From: Isoetes taiwanensis
Taxonomy: Eukaryota; Streptophyta; Lycopodiopsida; Isoetales; Isoetaceae
Assembly: GCA_021234155.1 (NCBI GenBank)
Contig: JAJEKV010000010.1
Coordinates: forward strand, 10,900,511-10,964,510
DNA length: 64,000 nt
Direction of reading: 5' to 3'
Positions 55,961-64,000 of the stretch are shown one piece after another. A model generated the notes under the pieces. The model was not told where the DNA came from, made no database searches, and worked only from the letters and a program-made list of their open reading frames with translations. A program made the translations under genes and the position numbers. Within the stretch, counting starts at the first letter, position 1; every line of letters begins with the position of its first letter.

Positions 55961-56969
55961 AACATTTGTCTTCAATTCTTGGGAGCTTATCTTCAATTCT
56001 TGGGAGCTTGAAAAAGTTTGTTTGTTTAAGTAATGGGACTTGACTTCGCTCTTACGCTATCATCATCAGTCTTTGAGCTTGGATGCTTATGCTTCTCCCG
56101 ATCAAATGCACACCATGATTCTCCTAATCAAATGCACAACGCCGGGATTCAAGCTCTTCAAGTGGCAAATCGTCTTACGAAATGGCGTTCGGCAACAAAC
56201 CAAAGTTAGGAAGCGGAAGCTTTTGCAGGTTGTGCAACACAAGAGCAAGCTCAGAAACATATTTGAGGAAATTTAGGTGGTCAAAGTACAGTGGCGGCAA
56301 AGCAAGCTGTTTTCATATGGCAAGCTATTGCACACAATTACTTTGCAAGTGCTTTGGTAAAACCTTAAGTTCTGATTCTTACATTTGCCAATCGCTATTA
56401 CGATGGTGGTATGAAATTGTAGAACATTCGTGCACCTATGGTGGACCTATGGTGGAGACCTAGATCGATGCTATTGTCATCTTTGAAGGTAAGATTTGTG
56501 TGTTTCACCATTTTTGAGATCTCTTAATATTGTTATTCATTTCTTTTTATTTCATTGTTCACACATTGTTTGGCGAATTCAACCAATATTTATGCGTGGC
56601 TTTTAATTTTTAACTCTATTAGAATGTGAAAGCTATTGTTGTGTTGACAATCGATAAAACATTGACACATTTATTGCTTTGAAACAAGCTACAAAAGTTT
56701 CTCATGAGCAAACAAGTTGGAGAGGTTATTGTACAGTGCAGTTTGGTTTATTATTAGACACAATGAAATGGTGTATTCTCAAATTTAATATAATTGTTCA
56801 AGTGCATAATTTACAAATATGTTTAGTTTGGAGACTCCACTATTATAATAAATTAACATTATTAACATAAACACATAACACATATTGCTACATGTTTTAA
56901 ATGTCTTTTATATTCTCACGTCTGCGCTTTTTTTTATGGCCGAAGGGCCAAAAAATTTTTTTAGTATAA
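55961..56969. other. Degraded sequence, no supported gene
   Basis: A 21-bp perfect tandem duplication (TCTTCAATTCTTGGGAGCTT) lies at 55,968-56,009. Open frames near 56,182-56,463 lack recognised domains. Confidence 0.45.
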
Positions 56970-57422
56970 TAACCAACACATAACTACCATTGACATTAAT
57001 AAATATAACCATTGGATCCAACACATTTAAATTAAAATCCCCCTTAAACCCCCTTTGGTTTGGGTGCATATTAACACGGGGGGTGGCGTAGGGCAGCGAG
57101 AGCCCTCATAATTGTATTTTGGACGTCTTTAAATCAACACCATATAGTATTCCGGTTGAAATCTTATAGTATTTTGCGAATCTTATTATACTGTATAGCA
57201 AATCTTGTACTTGCATACCCCATAAACGAGGAATTTTACGTACGGTGTAGATTATGGAATAAGGGGCGAATATGCCAATCCGACAGCTCTCGATGCCCGG
57301 AGTCACCCCCCGTGTGAATATGCACCCAAACCAAAGGGGGTTTAAGGGGGATTTTAATTTAAATGTGTTGGATCCAATGGTTATATTTATTAATGTCAAT
57401 GGTAGTTATGTGTTGGTTATTA
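56970..57422. mobile_element. Foldback element, second member of the 37.1-kb family
   Basis: Left AACCAACACATAACTACCAT and right ATGGTAGTTATGTGTTGGTT are perfect inverse copies. The arms continue inward through CACATTTAAATTAAAATCCC and CTTTGGTTTGGGTGCATATT. It shares these arms with 37,113-38,062 but lacks that element's outer ~200 bp on each side. Confidence 0.8.
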
Positions 57423-57720
57423 ATAATAAAGCTTCAAGTACCAGTTGAACTGTAATAAAGAGCACCCTTTAGGTAATGAAAATATCTTTTAGCTGCTTGT
57501 CACTGTGATTGCTTGGGATGCTGCATAAAGGGTGTGAGAACACCTACAACATAGACCAGGTCTGGACGTGTAACTGTAGTGTACAATACAGCCCCAACCA
57601 ATTGAAGATGGAGAGTACAAATCTGCATGGACTGGTCTGCTACATCTGCTTTACTAAGAGAGACAGTCAAGTTACGAAATTTTCTATCATAGATTGGATA
57701 CATATAAAGAGATCCCACTG
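57423..57720 (-). pseudogene. Ty1/copia reverse transcriptase-RNase H linker fragment
   Basis: The minus-strand translation contains LVGAVLYTTVTRPDLVYVVG, then FMQHPKQSQ and, after a stop, AAKRYFHYLKGALYYSSTGT. These match the copia block Y...VG.L.Y...TRPD...V...FM..P, then A..R.LRYLKGT. It is interrupted by a stop and bounded on the left by the foldback element. Confidence 0.75.
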
Positions 57721-58154
57721 TCGTATTCAGTCACAATGGGAGCAGCATAGCTTTGACTAAAAATCCAGTGCATCATTGAAGATCAAAACCTGCTGACCTG
57801 CTGACCTGCTGACTAAGCCTCTGATCAAGGAGAAGTTTATTGTACATAGAAGTACTTTAGGAGTAGATTTGAAATTATAACCAAAAGGCAGCACGTTGAA
57901 CTAACAACTTTGATTCTGCTTATAATGGAAGATAGCTAATGGAAGATAGCTGTTAGTAGCAGAAGTTAGTTAGTGCATGGCTGGTTTGCTGCATTTATGT
58001 CTCATGGGATTGAAGCATATGTTTTATCCTGCTATGTGTTCATGTAAACTCCTGAGACCATGTATTCAGAACCAATGTAGTACATTCACCTACATTCATT
58101 TGCACCTACATTCATTATGACTCTACGAATGCTTTCATTTACAGTTCCCTGAAC
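57721..58154. other. No supported gene
   Basis: AT-rich, with small direct repeats (CTGCTGACCTGCTGACCTGC; TAATGGAAGATAGCT twice). It lies directly upstream of the BEL1-like fragment. Confidence 0.4.
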
Positions 58155-58968
58155 ATGTTATTAAATGATCTTGTTCGCACTTATAAACAAATGAAACAAA
58201 TTCGTCCATCATCCAACCAATCAATTAGACCTAAAGGGAAGCAACCCAAAGAACAAATTCTCAAATCAAACCCCTCGATGGGCCCTATGACAGACATCCC
58301 TGAGTATAACAACAGACCTTCTCCCTTACCTGGTCAGCAGCAGACTCTTCTTCAGGCTGGAATTGGACATAGGCTAGAAGAAAATATACAGAATGGACAT
58401 GTTAATTATCACTCTCAGCATCCACAAAGTCATGGATTTGATGTACAACTTCAATTGGATGTTAACAATTCGGCAACAATCAATTCGGCAAAGGCACAGG
58501 CAGAACGGACAACACAATTTGTCAATAAGATCAATAAAATTCAAGATCTTAGTCAGTTTCGCCCTATACCTAAAGAAGCAACTTCTCCAACTGGCTACCC
58601 TAATGTGGTCAGTGGTAATGTTGGAAAGCACAGTGGTAATGTTGGAAAGCACATGCACATTGATCAAAGCTTGTCTGCCTTATCAGGATCATTTAACTTC
58701 ATTTCCAACAGTAGTAGATATCTGAAACCTGCTCAACAAGTCCTTGACGAGGCTTGCCCTATTGGAAGGACTTTGAAACCAAACAACTCTAGACAGAGGG
58801 GCGGCTTCACAGGCTTGGACAGGTCAAAGCCTGGCAACTAACTCTACCTTTTCCAAGGATGGAACTCAAGATCATGCTAGTAATAATGTGACTATTGGGG
58901 CTTCCACTGCAACACCAACTACTGTTAGTTCATCTGCTGGTACAACTATGCCATCTTCTAACGCATAG
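58155..58968 (+). pseudogene. BEL1-like homeodomain protein, N-terminal fragment with SKY motif
   Basis: A 228-codon open frame rich in Gln/Asn/Ser ends with SSRYLKPAQQVLDEACPIGR, matching the SKY box of plant BELL (TALE) proteins (S.YLK.AQ.LLDE.C.VG). The BELL domain and homeodomain that should follow are absent. The frame ends at 58,839; the downstream coding-like stretch (ATNSTFSKDGTQDHASNN, then TTVSSSAGTTMPSSNA) is in another frame, so there is a frameshift near 58,800-58,820. A 21-bp tandem repeat encodes SGNVGKH twice at about 58,611-58,652. BELL proteins pair with KNOX proteins as transcription factors; this piece lacks the DNA-binding part. A truncated or captured copy is likely. Confidence 0.7.
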
Positions 58969-59387
58969 CTATTCAATTAAAGAAACGCCATTCTGGTGCA
59001 ACTGGCAACCCTTGTTTTCTGTTTAAAACAAGTTGTAAAAGCCAAGAAAAAACTAGATGAACAGAAAACCAAAAAGAAATATTAGATTCAATGCCTGAGA
59101 GGAACCATAATCAATGAACTCTGTGTAACAATTTACAGTTTACCAATTAACACATCATATGCTTTTCCACTGAAATAGAATGTGAAACCTATGCAATGTC
59201 AAACTGAAATTCCATCTCAACTTAGCCAATTTATAACAGACCTAAAGGTTATAACTACCAATAGTTTGGATTTTCCGTGATCATCTCAAGCTCTAGCTAT
59301 CTGAAATATATTCCAAGTCTCATTCCAGGTCTTAAACATCAATGCTAATTAATTGAGAATTAAGAGCTCTATATCTATTTATTGAAC
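58969..59387. other. No supported gene
   Basis: AT-rich. Nothing recognised. Confidence 0.4.
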
Positions 59388-59544
59388 CTGAAAGCTTATG
59401 CCAGCCGTGCCACTCCATTTTTGTTTTAATGGCTGGCTGTAATTGATACCTGCAATGAGCCTGCCAATGGTGACTCCACCGTTAAAGACCTGAGGTTTCA
59501 TTTGTATGAACATTAGGAAGATCGAATCGTGTAGCATCCAGCAA
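59388..59544 (-). pseudogene. OEP80: OEP80 (chloroplast outer-envelope Omp85 family) exon fragment
   Basis: Minus-strand translation: GGVTIGRLIAGINYSQPLKQ, then KWSGTAGISFQ before a GTTCAA donor. Plant OEP80/TOC75-V has a beta-strand region with the pattern LTIGR.TAG.EYSRP..PKW.GTAG..FQ, a close match. Exon bounds are an acceptor TTTGCAG at 59,545 and the donor at 59,387. The first half of the exon reads LLDATRFDLPNVHTNETSG in a different frame from the second half, so a frameshift is present. OEP80 is a barrel protein in the outer envelope; only ~32 residues remain. Symbol given by similarity only. Confidence 0.65.
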
Positions 59545-60787
59545 CTGCAAACACAGCCTGCTGCTTCCTTCTGTATCCCATGGGTAACAATAGTACTTGG
59601 ACTATGTGAGTCCTGCTCAGAAAAACAAAAGCAAAATGAGAGATTAAGATCGAACATTAGATAATGGCTCTAGAAACAAGTATCTGAATGTTAATTGACC
59701 TAGAAGTACGTTTGTAGTCTCTCTCAATCCATGAAATCGTATAATTTACTCAAACTGCAATGAGATATTTAACCTGGCCTCTTCAACAAGATATTTAATT
59801 TCTAATTTCATCCAAAAACATTCCTATGAGAATAAACAAAACTACACAACAAATTCATTTTACAATAAATAAAGACAAGCATCTTAGCAAGAAATGTTAT
59901 GACATTATTCCAAACGCACAGCATACCTCACTATTTCCTAAAAGAGTCCTCTATAACTTTAGTTGAAAGAAGATTTGCACGTACTCTTTCCTACAAGAGT
60001 CCTCTATAACTTTAGCTGGAAGACAATATGCACCGTTACAAAGAAGTCCCTTCAACTCTTGATTTGGCTCCACCTTAAAAGCCAGTTGAGCAGGTCAGAT
60101 ATCATTGTTGAACAGCATAAAAATATGACACAACAACATAAAAACATGACCGCATTAGCAACTGTGCCTTGACTCAACCTATAGGAGGAAACCACCGACC
60201 TACGTTCAATACTTTTCCTTCTCTCTTTTCTTTATCTTCTTGTGCTTGAAGAACAATCTACTGCGGTAGTTCCAACAAGAAAGGAATAGGAAAAGAAAGA
60301 ATACAAGAAATTCAAAAATAGAAAAGAAATCGTACCTGGTTTTTACTGGAGCTCCATGATCTACAGGCTTACGCTCGGCCTTTTCAAAATGCATGTTCGA
60401 TTCCTGGCTCCTCAAGAGCCAAATTGCGGATCTGGTTCCGGTGGTCGATTCTTAGGCACTGGCCTGCCAAGATCAAGAACATCCACTGCTCCTGCTTCGA
60501 ATTTTTGCTTGCGGATTCCCATTCCCGCCCATGCCAAATAAACGAAATCAGAAAAGGATTTGGGATATTTGCAATTTGGGGACAATTTAATTTCCATATA
60601 TATCTAAATGGTACAATTAAAATATGCTTAAATATCTAAAGGTTGGGTTCGTGGGTTGTTGTCTGGACTTTCTTGGGGTGGAAACTTGCCGATGATGCGC
60701 GATAGCACGGTGGTAGGTTGACACCTTAGGAAAGTCCAGTAAACGGACTTCCTTATAACATGGACAACAGATAGGCATCCATTTTGT
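59545..60787. other. No firmly supported gene; possible minus-strand exon
   Basis: A direct repeat (CTTTCCTACAAGAGTCCTCTATAACTTTAG, split copies at 59,934 and 59,987) is visible. On the minus strand a stretch ending before GTACGATT at about 60,335 reads MHFEKAERKPVDHGAPVKTR, and MGIRKQKFEAGAVDVLDLGR precedes it in another frame. No family recognised. Confidence 0.4.
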
Positions 60788-60896
60788 GCCACGTGGTGCC
60801 AATCCAATGGTCGCAGCAAAGAACTTCAGTAAACAACAGAATGTTAGTAGATGAATTTCCTTGGAAAAGAAAGTGTGGCAAAACGTGCCACGTGGC
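60788..60896. promoter_or_regulatory. Pair of G-box/ABRE motifs
   Basis: GCCACGTGG at 60,788-60,796 and GCCACGTGGC at 60,887-60,896, 99 bp apart, with AATCCAATGG between. CACGTGG is the core of plant G-box/ABRE sites bound by bZIP and bHLH factors. No adjacent functional gene is certain; a minus-strand transcript toward 60.6 kb would be the nearest candidate. Confidence 0.4.
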
Positions 60897-61139
60897 GGCA
60901 TAAGATTGGACGCAAGGGCATAATGGCGTCTATTTGTTGTTTACATATTTGTAGTTATATTCTACATAAATGTATAAAAAACGTAACGAGCAAATCTTTT
61001 GTTTCAACCCTCCAAATGACATATATTCCTTCTAGTTCCAGGAGTGGCCCATTCATTTGCCATTTAGAAAAGAAAAGAAAACGCCCACTTTAATAGGCAA
61101 AAATGTAAAAAAAAAACAAAAATTTGATCCATAGTTGCA
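60897..61139. other. No supported gene
   Basis: AT-rich spacer. Nothing recognised. Confidence 0.4.
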
Positions 61140-61570
61140 TTCATGTGCACCTTGGACTACATCAGTTGTCAGATCCGACCATCGTATAGCTCTGACCGTA
61201 TATTGGTGCCTCTTGTTTCAATTATAGTCACTTATGACTCGGGACGCCTATGATTTTGAAATATAAAATATAGGTTCCCTTAAAGTTTTGAAATATGAAT
61301 TATAGAGACTCATCTGTACGCGGGTTCACCAAAGGTTTTGGAATATTAAATACGAGGACTCGAACCTCTACCAAAAGAATTTAATATCTTTATAAAAGTA
61401 CTTCAACCAATGCAACCGACGAAGTAATAAGTTTATTTTTTTATGGAATCTTTTTTTTTTAATAATAACCCATTCATTATTTTAGGGGTATGGACTATGG
61501 TCTCAAGAATGGCGAGTTATGCATCCATATCAAAGCCCCACGGAAACCCCCATTATTATACTACATATTC
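61140..61570 (+). repeat. Diverged single copy of the Helitron-array repeat
   Basis: Shares the order of blocks with the 27.7-31.3-kb units: TGCACCTTGGACTAC, GGGACGCCTATGATTTTGAA, GAGGACTCGAACCTCTACCA (tRNA-like box B), CAACCAATGCAACC, AATAATAACCCATTCATT and GGTATGGACTATGGTCTCAA, about 75-80% similar by eye. It shows that the array unit is a dispersed repeat family. Confidence 0.75.
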
Positions 61571-63205
61571 CAATCTATTCAATGTTCCAACATGCCTTCA
61601 ACTCTCACCTTTTTGTTCCCCTTTTTTTTCTTATTTTTCTTCTTTTTGTTTTCCCTTTTTTTTTTTGTCTTTTACAAAGTTAGTTTTGAGATGACATGAA
61701 AGCCACATCTTATACTACATTTTCATTACCATCGTTATAATAAAGAACACAACCAATCTCAGGCGCAACCGACCCCTGTCGAATGGGTAGTGTTAAGAGC
61801 TGTTACATTCCCAACTCAGTATTGTCAAGTACCCCTTGCTATCATCTATTCTCCTTCATTTTGAGTGTTTGTACTAGATTTGTTCCTTGATAGAACTGTT
61901 GGTAATCATCTTAGAATCTTGGCAATCATAGCTATCTTTAAAAAATGATGTATGAATGGTCCACAATATTTTGTCAAAATAATACATAAAAATTTGGATA
62001 ATACTTTGTAAAGAAAAAGTATCTAAACATATATAAGGCAGATTCAATTGTTCTTTGATGTAATATTTCAGTCTCAAACAAAAAACCAGAGAGCACCACG
62101 TCTACTTAAACAAGGTGCTGCGCACGGAGGGTTGCCCTCCATGGCCGGAGGGTGAAGTGGCTTAAATCATACTTGAAAGTCATGTTTTTACAATCAATCA
62201 AAATTGTTATTTTGAAACAATAGAGTACTTGATACCATGACTCTATGAGGATCTTTGGTGCTCGTGATGGCAGAAGCATGAGGACAAGTCTAATAGAGAA
62301 GAGAATAGAAATACATGTTTTGTCAGTATAGGAATGAGAGAACTCCTTGAAGACATCTGATCGATTTTTTGTCACAGAGGGCTTCAAACATTTGAGGAGC
62401 ATGTTTTGTAGAGGAATAATGCATTGATGTATAGTCTAACTCCAAACCTTGCAAGAAAAAGTAACACCCAATGATCGCAGACTCGAAATGCAACATCTGG
62501 TACAATGCATATAGTACCAAGAATCCCCGTCTACATAGCTAAATGAAGATCCCCCAAAACCCCCCAAATAGGAATGATAGCGATATATGAGCATTGATGC
62601 AGTGTGATTAGTGAGATGATGATACCAGTGCTATAATGTTTTTTTTCTTTTCGAATGAGAAGATAATTAATGTACTTTAATTGACTTCAATTTTTTCAAG
62701 TTATTCTTTTCTATATTGTTTTCTATTTTTGCTCGGACAATAAAAAGTAGACCCTCTCGTATGTCTCTTCCTTTTCATCCAATGGTCGATCCAGGGGTGA
62801 TTGATATGAAACTAAGTCTGCTAATTTTTGTTGCTGAGATATTTATTTACACAACATGTTTTTTAGCCTTTATATAGATTTTGTTTTGGACCATTGTGTA
62901 TTCTACTTTTGCTTTAGTTTTCTCATGCATTTTTATGCCATTTGTATTTTAATTATAGGGTTCCAACATAGCACTTCAAATTTGATAGTTGTGAGCATCT
63001 TACAAGATATTAGGCAGTCTAGGAGATTTAGCCATAAAGTAATTTTACTATAATTATAATGTCTAAACACCTGGGTAGCTACGAATTAGAGACTCAGGTT
63101 ACAAGTACTTAATTGTGAGAAAGCATTACATCATGAGAACACATCACATAACTTTCCACCATAATATCAAATGAAAAAGGGGAACTGAAAGAGTGTAAGC
63201 AAAAG
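61571..63205. other. No supported gene
   Basis: T-rich tracts at 61,600-61,680 and AT-rich sequence without recognised coding regions. It may include the 3' flank of the transporter gene at the right edge. Confidence 0.4.
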
Positions 63206-63571
63206 TCAATAATGTAAATATCCATAGGTCTGGAGTTCATCAACAATGCCCTTAAGGGAGGTGTATGTACCAGAAACAACACATATCAACCCTATAAAGA
63301 TGATTGCAATGCAAACACAAGCCTGCAACGAAAAGGCATGCAAAAGCTTCATGAGATTCTTAAGCAAAAACAAATATTAATAATGTGACCTTCCACGTGT
63401 ACCTAGTCTATTGTCAACATTTTGCCTTTGATGCTCATGTAACATAAACAGGGCAATATTAATGATTGCATGTAGTTTCCGTTGCAATCAGCATTGTTTA
63501 ACGATGTATGCACAAATAAATGCTTACCACCGTCATGCTTAAAAAGGATCCAACGGAGGCCATCACATAGG
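63206..63571 (-). CDS. AAAP-type amino-acid transporter, C-terminal exons (partial, continues right)
   Basis: Two minus-strand exons. Exon 63,571-63,528 (44 nt, after TTTTGCAG, before GTAAGC) reads YVMASVGSFLSMTV. The last exon 63,322-63,206 (after TCGTTGCAG) reads ACVCIAIIFIGLICVVSGTY, then TSLKGIVDELQTYGYLHY and TGA. Phases join. The pattern (VMA..GS.LS, then a last hydrophobic helix ending GTY.SL..IV) matches the final two transmembrane helices of plant amino-acid/auxin permease proteins such as AVT1/ANT-like transporters, which move neutral amino acids across vacuolar or plasma membranes. Upstream exons would lie right of 63.6 kb and beyond the window; none was recognised within the window. 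Gene or fragment is undecided. Confidence 0.6.
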
Positions 63572-64000
63572 CTGCAAAAGTAAAGTGATCTCAGTAAAAT
63601 ATGAGGATTGATAAGATTCCCCAAAACATGCTACAGAATTCATAATATGAGTTGTGGATCCAACCATTATCGTTTTCAAGCACTCAGATGTGCGAAGATG
63701 GTATATTAATTCTGTAATTTGATTGAGGAATGCATGTACGTTATGAGAGAAAATCTAGCTAACAAAAAAAGAAATGAGAAGAATGCCCTTTATATGACAT
63801 GATGCAAAAAATGTATGCTCCGGTAATAGTTTCTTCAATATCATATAATATCTTACATTAGATCGTTCGATGGTCAGAAATTGCACCTTATTCATCACGC
63901 ATCTAGGCACCCAGGTATTATTTGAGCTGTAATTTCAATGATCCAAATCAAGATTTTCAGTTGGATACGAATGTTTATGCCTATAACAGTAGGGCGACAA
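63572..64000. other. Probable intron of the transporter gene; nothing recognised
   Basis: No further exon with transporter similarity could be found up to the window edge. Confidence 0.35.

Overview
The window is plant nuclear DNA. The evidence is spliced genes with GT-AG introns, plant-type PLAT/LH2 secreted proteins, plant mobile-element families (CACTA/En-Spm, Ty1/copia, plant-type Helitrons with a hairpin followed by CTAG, TRIM elements), a U6 snRNA fragment, and remnants of plant genes (BEL1-like homeodomain, GDSL esterase, the chloroplast Omp85 protein OEP80, glycyl-tRNA synthetase, AAAP amino-acid transporter). The DNA is AT-rich and mostly transposons, which suggests a large land-plant genome. 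The sequence alone does not fix the species or major clade.

Layout. About 0-41 kb is a tandemly duplicated cluster of six small two-exon PLAT-domain genes (at 0.6, 12.1, 14.7, 20.5, 22.6 and 39.6 kb, all + strand), taken apart by mobile elements. Two subfamilies alternate: type A (0.6, 20.5, 39.6 kb; 141 residues) and type B (12.1, 14.7, 22.6 kb; 138 residues). Three copies look intact (12.1, 14.7, 20.5). One is intact but has lost a conserved Cys (39.6). One carries a 14-nt deletion in the signal-peptide exon (0.6). One lacks exon 1 and has two deletions (22.6). Between them lie a chimeric retroelement (2.5-8.3 kb) joining a TRIM, a 5'-truncated U6 snRNA and a 1.6-kb-LTR non-autonomous element, with a 5-bp target duplication; a GC-rich foldback (10.1-10.5 kb); and several Helitrons of one family. 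The largest Helitron (26.1-36.3 kb) carries about nine tandem ~430-bp units, captured host exons and a nested Helitron with a GDSL fragment. Its empty target site is preserved at about 16.56 kb.

About 41-43.7 kb is a LINE fragment, then a Ty1/copia 3' end interrupted by a CACTA-like sequence. From 43,778 to 54,908 is a complete-looking 11.1-kb CACTA transposon with matching ends, a CAA target duplication and subterminal TTAGTCAG-type repeat fields. It has two divergent genes: a TNPA/PTTA-type gene on the minus strand and a TNP2-type transposase (Transposase_21, DUF4218, DUF4216) on the plus strand. Two unusual cargoes ride in it: an almost complete SET (histone-methyltransferase-type) domain embedded in the 5' part of the transposase locus, and splice-bounded coding segments of unknown origin inside a TNPA intron.

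About 55-64 kb holds decayed fragments (dehydrogenase-like start, foldback element, copia RT, BEL1-like N-terminus, OEP80 exon). The C-terminal exons of an AAAP-type amino-acid transporter lie at the right edge and may belong to a real gene continuing beyond the window.

The only candidates for functional host genes are the intact PLAT copies and possibly the transporter. The CACTA element is the only transposon here that appears to encode its own transposition proteins, although its transposase locus has two in-frame stops in the 5' region.
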